64,000 nucleotides of DNA from Bugula neritina. Taxonomy: Eukaryota; Bryozoa; Gymnolaemata; Cheilostomatida; Bugulidae. Below, piece by piece: positions 1 through 12,900 of the stretch; within the stretch, counting starts at the first letter, position 1; the number at the start of each line of letters is the position of its first letter. The notes beneath the pieces are model-generated. The model saw only the letters and a program-made list of their open reading frames with translations. It had not been told where the DNA came from and did no database searches. Position numbers and translations under genes: made by a program. Where the stretch lies: positions 18,393,700-18,457,699 of the forward strand of contig OZ037768.1 in NCBI GenBank assembly GCA_964035545.1, given 5' to 3'.

Positions 1-69
1 AAATATTTATGCTCAACAGCATTTTGAGTTTTAAAAAACCGTTATACTAATTATTATCATTTTACTTAC

Positions 70-701
70 CTTCGGGAATCTCATGTTAGGAAAAGCTGAT
101 AACTCTAAACCTATACTATTGTCTCTTTTGCTTATCACTAGACGTATCACTTCGGCTATCTAAAACATAATACTTATCTTATAGATCTATATATTTTATA
201 AAAATAGTCTTTTAATTATTTTTTGTAGCATTGTTGTTTTATATCTTACTCCACATAATTCAAAGCCACTATACGCACATTCATTTCAGTCAACATATTG
301 TTTAGTCTTTAAAACAATTTATATATATAGGTTAAAATAGGCCAAGTTTTATAGTTTTATTGTATTTATTGCATAAACAACATCAAGTCATATGAATTAC
401 ATGTAATATACTATAACAAAATTTTACTCGTCACACCCAATTCCTAAATAATATCTAGTTATATCAATAGTTATGTCAAGTAGACACTGCTACGCTGACC
501 CCAACTACTTCTACAACTTTAGCTGCCTTTACTTACCAGATGTTTAGGATTCCCTGACTTCGAATTTTTCCTAGTCAATTTTTCAATATTTTTCCTAAGT
601 TCTATTATCACTTGAGTCTGTTTGTCAAGAACTTCTTTGAGTTTAGCATTTAGCAGTAAAAGCTGAGACTTTGTGTGTCTGAAATGCATGCTGTCGGCCA
701 T
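70..701 (-). CDS. 5' coding exons of an unrecognised coiled-coil protein (partial)
   Basis: Two exons are visible. Exon 1 (701 to 537) opens with an ATG in a good context (GCAG ATG GCC) and codes 55 residues, starting MADSMHFRHTKSQ. It is rich in Leu, Lys and Glu with heptad-like spacing, so a coiled coil is likely, and it ends at a strong donor (CTG|GTAAGT). Exon 2 (159 to 70) follows a TTTTAG acceptor, stays open for 30 residues (IAEVIRLVISKRDNSIGLEL...) and ends at another GTAAGT donor. Both exons are phase 0 at each end, so they join in frame. The gene continues past the left edge. I do not recognise the protein; a scaffold or cytoskeletal role would be a guess. Confidence is good that it is coding, low on identity. 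Confidence 0.6.
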
Positions 702-2157
702 CTGCTTCGACTATGAACTCAAGTTACTTTGATATCCTTTTTATAAATATACTCTATGTATGCTTTTATTATAATTATGTACATTACGTTATGAATAATG
801 GTGAAATATTGATTTCGTTTTCATGCACTATATTTAAAACTACTTGCCTTTTACTTTGTTGGCTTGAGTGCAGTCTGGAAAGTCGTGCTTTTTAAAGTTT
901 TCAATTCAACAGTTTATTAAAATAACTACTCATTTCATGTTTCATTAATTATTAAAACAAATGAAAGTTAAGCCATTAAGAAGCTCTAAAATGATACATT
1001 TTTATTGACCCATAAGTACACCGAGTCATGATTAAACATTTCCAGTGAATAGAATTTGTTACTGATGCTTTGTTTTGGAAACTGATATTTCAGTATCATG
1101 CATCCCTAATAACTAAATATTGAATTTTTTAATAAAAGGCTACTAAAATATTTATAAGAGCCCACAAATTTGTAATACTACTGTTTGCACTGAACAAACT
1201 TGTAAAAGCAATATTTGAAATTTAATAACAAAGCTTTTTGTGTTGTTTAATCAGTTTGATAAATTTTGTATAGGTTGTTTTTTTCAGTAAATAAGCAATA
1301 AGAAACATCAAACAATGAAAGTGTGACTATTTAGTGCTCAGTTTTCAATAGAAAGAAAACAGTTCTGCAATCTATTAAAGCTATTCCTAAACAACTATTG
1401 AAAACTTTGACAGTTTGGCTTTTGCTTTTTTATGCTGAACGTTTGTTTCTTGGTTTGGTGAGGATAGTTTGACTATGCTGATTTAGAAATTGGGAAATAA
1501 ATTAGGAACTTCCTGAAAATGCAACAATTCCACATAAATAACTGTTTAAAAACCAAAAAGAACTATTAGGCAGATTATCTGCTGTCAGACATGCAAGTTA
1601 ATGATTGATCACATGTGACTTCAAACTTGCTGTGAAATAGTTGTTGCAAAAGAGATAATGTAACTTATAAATCAGAATTTACTAAAAAAGGTGCAACACT
1701 ACTAATAGCTACAGAAAACTAACATGTAAGTAAGATCAGTAGAATTATTTACAATACAATTACCAGCATTCTAGTATTACTTTTTAGGTCTTTCAAACAA
1801 TTCAGAATTTTTGAAATAAAATATCTTTATAACTAGAGGTAATACATTTTTTCGGAAATGTATCATTTTGGAGAGTTGATCTGAAATATTTAAATATTAC
1901 ATAATATGTGAAATGCCATGTTTAGAGCAGGTCATGTGAATGCTTGCCTACCATTTCATCAGTTACTCAATTGCGTTTTTCACTATTTCGAATTATGCAA
2001 ATGGATGCTCGTGCATATGAATTTTCGATTATGGTTTACATGAACTTATGGCTGTGGTTTCATTCCATGCAACTCTTTCTAAAGATCAAATGAAAAATCT
2101 AATGCAAAGCTTTGAAGCAAGAGACTGTGTGAGCATTTAGCTGTATAACCTCACTTA
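702..2157. other. Intergenic AT-rich DNA, nothing recognised
   Basis: This stretch lies upstream of the coiled-coil gene and downstream of contactin copy A. I see no exon-like open frame with splice sites, no RNA gene and no clear repeat. A promoter for the 701 start should lie here, but I cannot point to a core element. Confidence 0.4.
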
Positions 2158-3019
2158 TCAGTAAAACTGGTTACATTAGTATAACTGGTTACATCAGTAT
2201 AACTGGTTACATCTGTATAACTGGTTATATCAGTGTAACTGGTTACATCAGTGTAACTGGTTACATCAGTGTAACTGGTTACATCAGTGTAACTGGTTAC
2301 ATCAGTGTAACTGGTTCCATCAGTGTAACTGGTTACATCAGTGTAACTGGTTACATCAGTGTAAAGTTGCGTTTATACCTTCACGATTTTCGGTCAAAAT
2401 TTCAATTTGGCCGGGTTGAAATTTCTCCGAGTTGCATTGCATTGTAAAAGCCACTCGTTGAAAATTTTGTACTGTGATAACTTAATCGGCCAATTTTAGA
2501 ATAGGAGTAATAACTCCTTGTAAACATCGTTATTTAGTTATTACTTTGGCGATTAGACAACGTACTTATACGGTTATAATTATATAGCCTACGCCTTCTC
2601 AATTATCGCTTTTATGCTTTCCGCTTCACTAATTCACGACATTTACAAAGGGCATCAAATAGCTATTATGCGAGTCAAATTTCAATTTCAGAAAGTGAGC
2701 AACCGCATCAATATGATTTCAACGAGTTTAAGTTTGACTATAAAGGGGTACCCTGGCAAGCGTTATTAACTTAAACTCGGTACTTTTTTCAGCAGAGGTA
2801 TAAACGCAACTTTACTGGTTACATCAGTGTAACTGGTTACATCAGTGTAACTGGTTACATCAGTGTAACTGGTTACATCAGTGTAACTGGTTACATCAGT
2901 GTAACTGGTTACATCAGTGTAACTGGTTACATCAGTATAACTGGTTACATCAGTATAACTGGTTACATCAGTATAACTGGTTACATCAGTATAACTGGTT
3001 ACATCAGTATAACTGGTAA
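2158..3019. repeat. 18-bp tandem satellite interrupted by an inverted-repeat element
   Basis: The unit is actggttacatcagtgta, repeated head to tail in two blocks (about 2158-2363 and 2813-3018), roughly eleven copies each. Units differ mainly at the gtgta/gtata position; the outer units of each block carry gtata and the inner ones gtgta. The two blocks are in register and orientation, and the DNA between them (2364-2812) is a separate element, so this was one array before the insertion. Confidence 0.9.
2364..2812. mobile_element. MITE-like element with 17-bp terminal inverted repeats
   Basis: The element starts aagttgcgtttatacct (2364-2380) and ends with the exact reverse complement (2796-2812). 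It is 449 bp, has no long open frame and splits the satellite, so its borders are clear. A TA-type target duplication is possible, but the flanks are off by a base. A diverged internal segment recurs near 32810-32960, showing that it is a family. These features fit a non-autonomous DNA transposon; the superfamily cannot be named. Confidence 0.75.
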
Positions 3020-3856
3020 CAAAAAGCCCGTCTTGTTACTATTAGTAATAAGTCAGAGTTATATCACAGCTTCATTTTCAAATGCAATTAACCAAAATCA
3101 GAAATCAATGCAACTTAGATTTTAGACAGTATTAAATGTTGCTGGTAAAGCTCCCAAACATACAAAGTTGGCTGTTAAAGCACATAAAAAATGGAAATGA
3201 AGCTATTATTGGAGAAAAGGTGCAAGTAAACACCCTACCCTGTTATCTAACCGCTTTCACACCGGGCCTTAATCACTCCTTTGTGAGTAAATAATAGAAA
3301 GATAAATATTATATTAATCTATATAACCATCTGTTGGAGTCACAATAGAATATTTTACTGTGCGGCAAAGTTCAGTCAAAGTAAATGCCCTACTTCAGTA
3401 AAGGCGGGATTTTAAACACCAGTGCAGTTCGTTTGAAAATCCAGTTTAGCATAATGATGTTTATGCTTCTATTTTAAAATCATCAATAAGCAAGAGGTTA
3501 AGGTGGGAATAAATTATTACACATATATCTATACATGAATAAAAAGAAACAATAATCTATTCTACATCTCACAATATGGAAAAGTGGAATTTGAAAAATG
3601 CTCCTCTCTACATATGGATTTAGAAATCTTCAAAGTCGGAAAGCTTTAGAAGAATGAAACACGTGTTACAGTGCTAATAAGATATTATACATTTATATAA
3701 GATTGCCAAGCTAATAGACAAAATTTGTCATAGGTCTAGGGTTAACTATATACAGAACAGAATGAATAAAAATACAAGCAGCATTGATTGAATTATGCTA
3801 GTGAAATTTACACAATTTGTCATAAATGGAGCAGGTGCCGTAGTATTATGCTAATT
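3020..3856. other. 3' flank of contactin copy A
   Basis: This stretch should hold the 3' UTR of contactin copy A, transcribed leftward. I see no second gene and could not settle on a polyadenylation signal. Confidence 0.35.
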
Positions 3857-3993
3857 TTAAAGATTAAGTATAAACTGGTAGAAGATCACAAAAACTGAAA
3901 CAGATGTATAGGAGAAAGAGAGGTGGCGGGATCTTGAACAGATGTATCGCCATACAGTCTCTGAGTCATCATTTGTTTTCTTCTGGTTGCATC
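3857..3993 (-). CDS. Copy A exon 24: C-terminal tail with GPI-type signal
   Basis: The last exon follows a TTTCAG acceptor (phase 1) and codes about 45 residues, from GCNQKKTNDD to a hydrophobic end (SVSVFVIFYQFILNL, then stop). A polar stretch followed by a hydrophobic C-terminus with no basic cytosolic tail is the pattern of a GPI-attachment signal, as expected for contactins. The cleavage site is not obvious; Ser residues just before the hydrophobic run are candidates. Confidence 0.75.
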
Positions 3994-6900
3994 CTGAAAC
4001 ATCAGTAAATATAATATAATATAATGTATAAAAATTATATAATATAATACAATATAATATAATAAAATATAATATAGTATATTATAATAATTCTAATATT
4101 TTACAATTCACTGCACTTGGTCCTCTAGTAGTTTTTAGCTTTTACAAACCTTGTTTCAAAAATGTATACTGCATTTAGGCAGCATTTGAGTAAAAGTGTA
4201 CTAGGTTATCGTGTTTATCATTGCAAGTTATACAACCATGTTTGGGCAAAATACCAGGCAATGTCATTTCATTATATATACGGGCTGAAACAAAGTAAAA
4301 AAATATAAACAAAAATAAAAAATATACAAGAACAAAGCCATAACTTCACTAACATCCTAATCTTGTTGGTGTCATCCCAGATAGACGCTTCCCAGTTAGA
4401 CGCTAGGCTAAATTTCCCACTTGGACTCTATTTATTTATTTTGGTACAATATATATATTCTATGTGCAATTTATTTGAATATTATTGAAATATATAAATA
4501 TATTTAAATAAACTTGGATCAATTGTTTGTTATCTAGCACATAAATAAGTTCCTGTGATCTGCATTAACTTATTAATTTTGCATATTCTATACTTCTTGT
4601 CGTTGAAAAAAATATTTCGTTAATTATAAGTATTCATTAAAAATAATGTCTATTATTAATGTATTACTGTTTTTTTGCCCCAGACAAATCCGTGAAAAGT
4701 AAGCTATTATTCCAGATACTTTACATTAGCTATTATAGCTATTAGCTATTTAGCAATCAATACAACATTTATATTATACATTATTATGGTACCAAAATAA
4801 AAAATAGCCTCTAACTGGGAAGCGTCCAGGTGGGAAACGTCTATTTGGGATGAAACCACTTTGTTTGGTTAGCCCACCAAAGCTTTATTCAGCACAGCAT
4901 ACACCAGTATATAGACAAAAAGTAATTTCACGGATAATTTGTTGTAAGAAGAGTTCTTACCAATAGAGAATTTGATAAGTGGGGAGCTCATCTTTCCAAC
5001 CCCTCCCCTGCTGTAACCAAATACTCTTAAATTATAAAAACTGTTTTTCTCAAAGTTGTAGTCTATGAATATCCAAGTTCTACGGCCACAATCAAAATCC
5101 ATTGCATTCCTCACATCTTCTCCTTGTCTCCAGATACGAACCTAAAATAAGAAAAATGGAAGTCACTGACATATAATGGCTTATTAATACTCTGCCCTTT
5201 ATGCTTTTGATTGAGTATTTTTGAAAAAATAATAACAATCACTTACTTTCTAGATAGGAAGGGTTTAAAATTCATTAAAGAAAGTCTTAAAATAACTACA
5301 TTATTAAATTATGAATAGCATTGTTGGCACAAGCAAGCTGAGGTACAAAGACTCAAAACAAAAAGTTCTTTATGATTAAAATTGGTAACTAGCAGCTCAA
5401 ACTCGAATTAAAATATCATTTAATACAATTTGATGGGTGTCCAAATCATAAGTTGAGATCACACCAAGCCTTATTTTGCTAAATAACTTTTTAGCTACAC
5501 AATGTTTCAATAGGATATATTGAATAATGAACAGGCTAGCTATAATTATGTAATATCGGTAAATATCTGGTGGTAAACAAGTTGTTGATAGTGTGGGAAA
5601 TGTTCTAAAACACAAGAGAGATGCTTCTAATGATGTACTAATACTCTAGAGGATACAACACAATAATACTATACGCATATTTCTGTGCTTTTAAATCTCA
5701 GCATCAAATCGCCTCATTGTTATCGTCTTTATATAAAATAGACACTTGAAACTAAACTGTTAAATGCCATTATCTAAACAAAGAGTTAAATCAGATAATA
5801 AAATCTTATTAATAAAGTGAAGTAACTAGTAAAGTCTGAAGGACAGTAAATTATGCTGGACTGACACTAGTCATGGAAGTCAGATAAAATTCAAGTATAT
5901 CACTGAGTGAAATCTTTAATCAAGTTATTTCTTGCTGTCATTAGGCAAGCAGAAGTGGCTTCTATGTCTACCAGACTTAGCTGCTCTTAATCGACAACAA
6001 TCTTAAGCAAATGATAAAAGCAGTTTTGTAAAAAAAGCTTATCACGTCGTTGACATAGTGGCAGGTGTGTGAAAATCCTACAACCAGAGGAACAATGATG
6101 TTTTCTAACTAAACATAATTTTTAGCTTAGTTGGTTTTGATGGCGTTTGCTGTAACTGTGATAGTTGTATTTACAATCTTGAATAATCAATAATCAGACT
6201 TTCTTATGAGATAATGAAAGTAAACCATGACTAGTTTATATCATATTTTATTATAGTATGACTTGTGAGCTGACAGTTTATACCTTATATCCATCGAGAG
6301 GTTCTTCGTTAGGGCCTGTGACAACACCTCGGAAATTGACTCCAAGAGTTCCATCAGTTGTCCTGTTTATTGTTACATACTCCGGCATATTCAAAGGAGC
6401 TGCAATCAATATTCGTTGAATGAATAAAAAATGTTCAGGAAACCTTTCATGTTACAAAACACAGTTCTGTTTGATGATAGGGTTGGCAAAGATAACCATA
6501 GTCCTCTAATCAGAAATATATTACAATTAAAACTCGTATCAAGATTGAGTTTTCAACAGTATTGACTGTAAGTTACTGTTATGTTGTTCAAGGAAAATAT
6601 GTTTCCAGGTTTAGAAAACATGCACAATAAAATATATATTATAAGCAATACACATGTATGTATATTACACAACAGTATATGGATAGTAGAATATATATAA
6701 GCTCACCATTATACCAGGTAGTCTGAGAAATAATTCTACCAGGTGGTGCATCTCCAGCTGAGTTAAACAGCTGAGCTGTAACCAGGTAGTCTGTTGCTGG
6801 CTCCAGACCAATGATGGTACCTTCTGTAACATTACCAAGTACAGTGTTTCTACGTCCATACTCCTGTCTAGTCCCATCTTTCCAGTACTGGATCTGCAGG

Positions 6901-9900
6901 TAAACACAGTGGAGGTAGAGTAGGTAGACACAATGTAAGTAGAGTATGAATTTCAACAGCATAAAACCACTCTAGTGCTACCCTTACAAGAAATTGACAA
7001 TCTTCAACTAACTATGGTTAACTAATTACCAAACTAAAATTCAATTATAAAATTATATGGAATTTGCTAGTGGAAAAATTAAATCAGTAAAATAAAGAAG
7101 CGCGCATATAAAAATGCCTATATAACGTCATACAAAGAGAGTTATTGCATTTTTACAATGTTATAACAGATAACACTAAACTTTGATAATTTTAATAATT
7201 TCAGTATAGAATGTTTTAAGCATCACAAAAAAATATTTTTTATCAGCTATATGTTGGGTACAAAATTTAACCTTTTCAAGCAAGATCAATATTATGCTTT
7301 GTACTGTATTATGCACATTGCCAATGCGCAGGTGTTTGGGGTTCTATCTTACGCCAGTCTTATCCCTGCAAGACATTTAATAAGCTGGCGTTCATGAAAA
7401 GTTTTGTTTCAAGCAGTTAGTTGAAGATGAATTCTAATAGTTTTGAGTTGTCTTGCCTATCTATTTTAATAACAGTAACATGTCCCAACAGTTCATGTAC
7501 AGTAAAACGCTACCGTACTGCTCGCAACTTATATCTATGCATGCCTTTTGAAGCTAACTAAACATAGCACCCATGGACTTACATGAAAGCCAGAGAGCTC
7601 TCCTCCAGTGACAGTCTTACTGTTAGGAATAGGATCCCAGTAAACTGTTAGAGCTGTGGCATTCAGTGGCTGTACAAGTATCTGCTGGGGTGTTTGGGTT
7701 GGCACTACACATACAAAGGTTTTTACTTACACAATGCAATGCATGTACATGTTTATTGTTTTAACATCGGTAACATCAAAATATTTTCATATTTCATTTA
7801 TTAGATTATACCATATTTGGGTATTTATTATGTCATTGTTTAGTCTGAAAGCACATGTATCTTTTGAACTACATGCTATACTTTTATGCAGAAAATAACA
7901 TGATAGTGTTGGGTTTACAACGCCAATTCACTATACACTATACTACGTGGATTGGCCTGGAGTTCAAGCTAGATTGAAATTATAAGGAAAGGCTGGAATT
8001 ATTATCAGACACTATTATATCATTATGATTTTACAAATTTATTTGAATGCTTACTTCAAGTGCTAAAATATAAATAAGGCAATCTGATATTGCTACTTGC
8101 AAAAATTTTCAAGACTTGCCGCCAGTCAATCGAAATTTTCAGGTCAAGGCGAACCAAGTCAGTGATATTATCAAGTCAACTCAAGTCAAAGAGTTTCCTA
8201 TGCTCAAGTCTGCAAGTGTTCTAATCAATTTAGCCCTAACTCTGCACACAATTATTATGTCATCAAAGTACACTGTACACAGCGAAAATCCTAGCTGGTA
8301 AGTGGACAACTCCAATTTATATAAACTTTTATATTGTGATAAAAACCAGTGCAAGAGTTATTACTTCGACTATGCATGACTACTGGTACGACAGTGACTA
8401 CTTGTGTGACAGTGACTACTGGTGTGACAGTGACTACTACTCAGTAACTACTGGTGTGACAGTGACTACTAGTGTGACAGTGACTACTAGTGTGACAGTG
8501 ACTACTACTCAGTAACTACTGGTGTGACAGTGACTACTAGGGTGACAGTGACTACTAGGGTGACAGTGATACAGCTAGGAAACCAGGTCTTAGATTGTAC
8601 TGAAGCTAAAGCATACCTCTTACAGCTGACATTCCAACCACTGGCTCTGGTATTGGCCCATCTCCAATCTCATTTCTAACCCACACTCTGACATAGTAAG
8701 GTAGATAGTATTTAGTTAGGCCAACAGTCACAGTACATCTGGTAACCCACTGGTCTCTGTACACGTAGTTCATCTTTTCAGCATTTTCCTCAGGTTTACA
8801 ATTCTTCAAAGTTCAAATATATTAATTAGAATAATGAATGTATAGATAAAGCAAAAGTTTTTAGTAGAGGACACTGGTTAACGGCTTCATTTAGTGACAT
8901 AAAAATATTTGTTTCGATGGTGGTGTTTGTGTGAAACTTTTTAAATTAGCCTTGGGTAAAGTGGCTTATTTTAGGTGCAACTAAATGAATACATCGACAT
9001 GGAAGAAGCGCTTTCAAGTTTAAATCAACTTTTAAAACAGTTTCATACTAATCTGTGCAATTACTAATTTTTTCTGCAACTTCCATAAAAAACTTGTTCA
9101 GAAGGTAAAATGAGTGAATATAGGAAATATAAGAAAATTAAACTACTTTGTAAAAATGAAGTCAAATTAAATTTTATATCAAGTCTAGATCCATCTCATT
9201 TATACTGTAAACTTGTTAGCTGTTAGCTTCACTTACACTCCATAAACCAACAGAAACATCTTCATTGTACTCTTTATACTCAATCATGTATTCAATGCTA
9301 CGTGCATTCCATTGCTCTCTTGGCAGAGGATCCCACTCAATAACCAGGGTGCCTTCCTTTCCACCCCCAGCCCTTATGTTAGTTGGATATGATGTAGGCT
9401 TATCAGGAGTTGTCTGAACTAGGGCTACAAGCAGATAATAAACTACAGTGTCCCGGTGTCCCTACATAATATATTAGGCAATTGATGCTGATTTTAAAAT
9501 AGCATTTTAGCATATTTTTGAATTATAAATTCCAATGTATAAAACTGCCCAACAATTAAACGACCTTATAAATATGACAAATGCTCTATATACCATCCAC
9601 TCATTCAGCAATGGGTAGTAAATACTAAATTTATGAATGTAAAAGCTAATTGCTTGATATGCTTCACAACCTAAGAGTTCCATTATATGTCAGCCTTGTT
9701 TATTGCTTTGCAATATAGAAATAAAAAATATATCAATTCTTATAGAAAGTTGTTTTTAAACCACAACTTATTCTGCCAACCTTAGCAAGTAATACGAGTA
9801 TGAAACTCGGTAATGCAGTTCAGGAACACAAAGACTTACGAGATTCAAGACTTGCAACTCCAACTCCATGTATATTGACAGCTTTAATTCTAAACTTGTA

Positions 9901-12900
9901 GCCAGTGTCAGCAAACAGTCCAGTAACTGTTGTGTTGCTAGTTGCAACGTCTGTTGGGTCAGTAACTGAAAGAGTAAACCCATCATCAGGTTTATTGCAA
10001 TAATATAAGTCACCAAGTCTCCCAGATTCTCTAGGATTCTTTATTATTTTAATTATTCTCTAGCCATCTTTCGTTTTTACTTCTCTGTTTTTAAAGCCCT
10101 AACTAAAAGTTCCTTAACCCATGTGCAAATTAAAAACAACTCTTTTTTAAACACAGTGCCACTGCTCATTCTGGGTTCTGGTCTATATTAGTGGTTGTTT
10201 ATGGTACATTTAAAACTTTTACTAAAATACTCTTCAACCGGGCCTGTTTGTTAATATATTTTAATGCTTATAAATATATTTTAATAAAACAGTAACACTA
10301 ATAAATATTAGGCTACTAAAGTTAGTTGAAAATAATTTCTCACATATTAGAACTTTCACTTGCTGAACCAGAACTTGCGGGTTAAAAAGCTGTTTTTTAA
10401 TATAATTATTGACTACTTTCTTGAAGTATTATATATTTTTAAATAACATCAATGTAAGTATAAAGGACAGTATAGCAATGGATTGCAATGCAGTGAAAGT
10501 GATGTGGAAATTTAAAATAAACTAGCGTGCTTATTATGCAAATAATGCTGAAACTACTGTAATATATAAAACATAGCAAAAGGTCTAAACATCATCAGTA
10601 ATGATGGTTTTTCTTGTATCTGCATATACACGTGTGTAATTGTGTGTTTTATAAGATTATATGATGTAAAGTACAATAATCTAAGTACATTCATACAGAA
10701 AATCTACACTTCATATCTAATAGAGCAACATAATGTTTATCCCAGCCATTAGCATAAGGGCTATGCAAATGCAAATTAACTGTTCAACTTTTATTTTAAA
10801 ATTTTATTGTTTCAATAAGTTTAGTTTTGAAATAAATTTCGTGTATCAATTATGTAGCAGTTAATACACTTTTATTAAAGTTGAGAAAAAATTATCTTCT
10901 CACCATCATAATTTCTAATGCAAACACAATGTTCTATCTCCTAAATACCTACTACAACTTACATATGAATTTGTGTCAGATAACTGAAGCATGACTATAA
11001 AACCTCAAACTTATAAGAGAAAAATCTGTTCGCTCAATATTTTTGAAGTAAACTAAATTGTTATGTAACACATAGAAAGTACCTTCTTTGGCAAGAACCC
11101 ATTCTTGAGATTCTACATTATACTTTTCTATAATGTAGAATATGATTTTCTCTCCATTAGTAGCTCCCTTAGACCAAGATACAATAGCAGAGTGTTTTCC
11201 TGGGTTACTTGCTTTAATTCCAGCGGGTTCTCCTGGAGGTCCTGTCAAGAAAAACAGAATTACTGAAATCATAGGCTATAGTATCAAAACAACCAGACAG
11301 TCACAAACCAGCTAAAAGGTAATAGCCACAGACTATTCAAGAATTCTGAGTTTTAAATCTTTAATATAGTCTATAAAATTTATTATTTAAGGTTGCAGAA
11401 AGGCTTATATTTAATTATTTTTAGAATAACTACCAAAACAATCAGTTGGAGCTCATTTCTTATACTATTAGACTGAGCTAGGTTTAAGTCACATTGACTC
11501 AGGGAATTCTTTGACTTTATTGACTTGACTCAACTTAACCCAATTGAAGGACCTTATGCAAGTCTTAGAAATTTGTAGCAATTCTAAGTGTTAAATTGCC
11601 ATATTTGGCATTTAACACAGCAAGCTTTCAGATAATTTTTTGAATCAATAGTTTTAGTATGTTAAGAGTGATCCTAGTGATATATAAAGAGACATGATCC
11701 AAAACCTTTTGCTTAGGCTGCTGAATGCTTGCAAATACCCATAATTAATGTAATTGTATGAAATATGTTTAATTTTAAATAGTAATTATATATCGACTTA
11801 AGCCTATAACTTAAAGTATTGATTGACTTGAATTTTTCTGTTTAAACTGAGATCTGGTTTCATTAACTTTGCTTGTCGTTTTACATAACAGAGCATTATT
11901 AGTGAGTTCTATAACATAACCCATTCTGTATTTATGTTCACTAATAAATACCAAGCTATATGATTTGTAATGCAACTTTTACAGAGAAATGCGTTTTTGG
12001 GAAAACAATTTGACCTTAGACAGTAGCAACAATCTTAAGTAAGCCTCGTGAGAGTTTATAAGGTATATTAAAATTGTGGAAACGCCAAGTGAACCTACCA
12101 AATACTCCGATTCTTGCGGGGAGTGTAGCCTGATCACTCTTGGTCTTGACTTGACATTTATAATAGCCTCTTTCCTCATACGTTATGTTAGAGATATGTA
12201 GGTCGCCTCTACTCACCCCCTCACCACGTTTGTATGTCTGGGACATCTTCCAGTCATCAAAGTCTATCACTACACAACAGACGTAGTATGAACTTTATTA
12301 GGCGATGCATAACAATATATAATTATGTAATAGTTGCTTCTATGATATAATATAATAATGATATAAATAAAATTGTGATCAGAAGAGGTAGGTGCAGTAA
12401 CGGAGAAATTAAGAAAAGCCTGTGTTCTAGGTTTGAAATGAAGCAAAAAAGTTTTGTTTTCACGAGAATTTCAACAGTGCCCCAAATCATGGGTAGAGCA
12501 TGCAATAAATTGACCAGGGTGTCGTTTGTTACACAATCAAAGCTACACCAATTTATCCTTAATTTTGAAAATGACAAGTCATGTGGCCAGAAGGAGAAGC
12601 TTTCTTAGCAACCAATCTCAAATATCACGGTAACTTACGCTTGTCATTGTGATACCATAAATAGACAATATCCAGGATGCGGTGGAAGTTAGCTCTGCAT
12701 TTCAACACAACATGTGACCCCAACAAATAGTCGTCTGCTGCTGGTCCATAGTTTAGAGTTGTCCTCTCTACAATGCATAACCTGTAGGTGAATTGTTAAA
12801 AGACCAGTAAAATAAATTGCTGGAAGCCACATGCTTATCAATTTGTAGTATTTTGACCCTTATAAACTTCAATGACTTACGGACAACTTTGAGGAAGGTT

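Noticed and set aside
2158-3019. CRISPR-like array of direct repeats
   Set aside because: The 18-bp units abut with no spacers and the genome is eukaryotic; it is a satellite.
11450-11600. gacttgactcaac-type repeat shared with about 8100-8230
   Set aside because: The similarity is limited to short caagtc/gacttg steps, and no element ends could be found.
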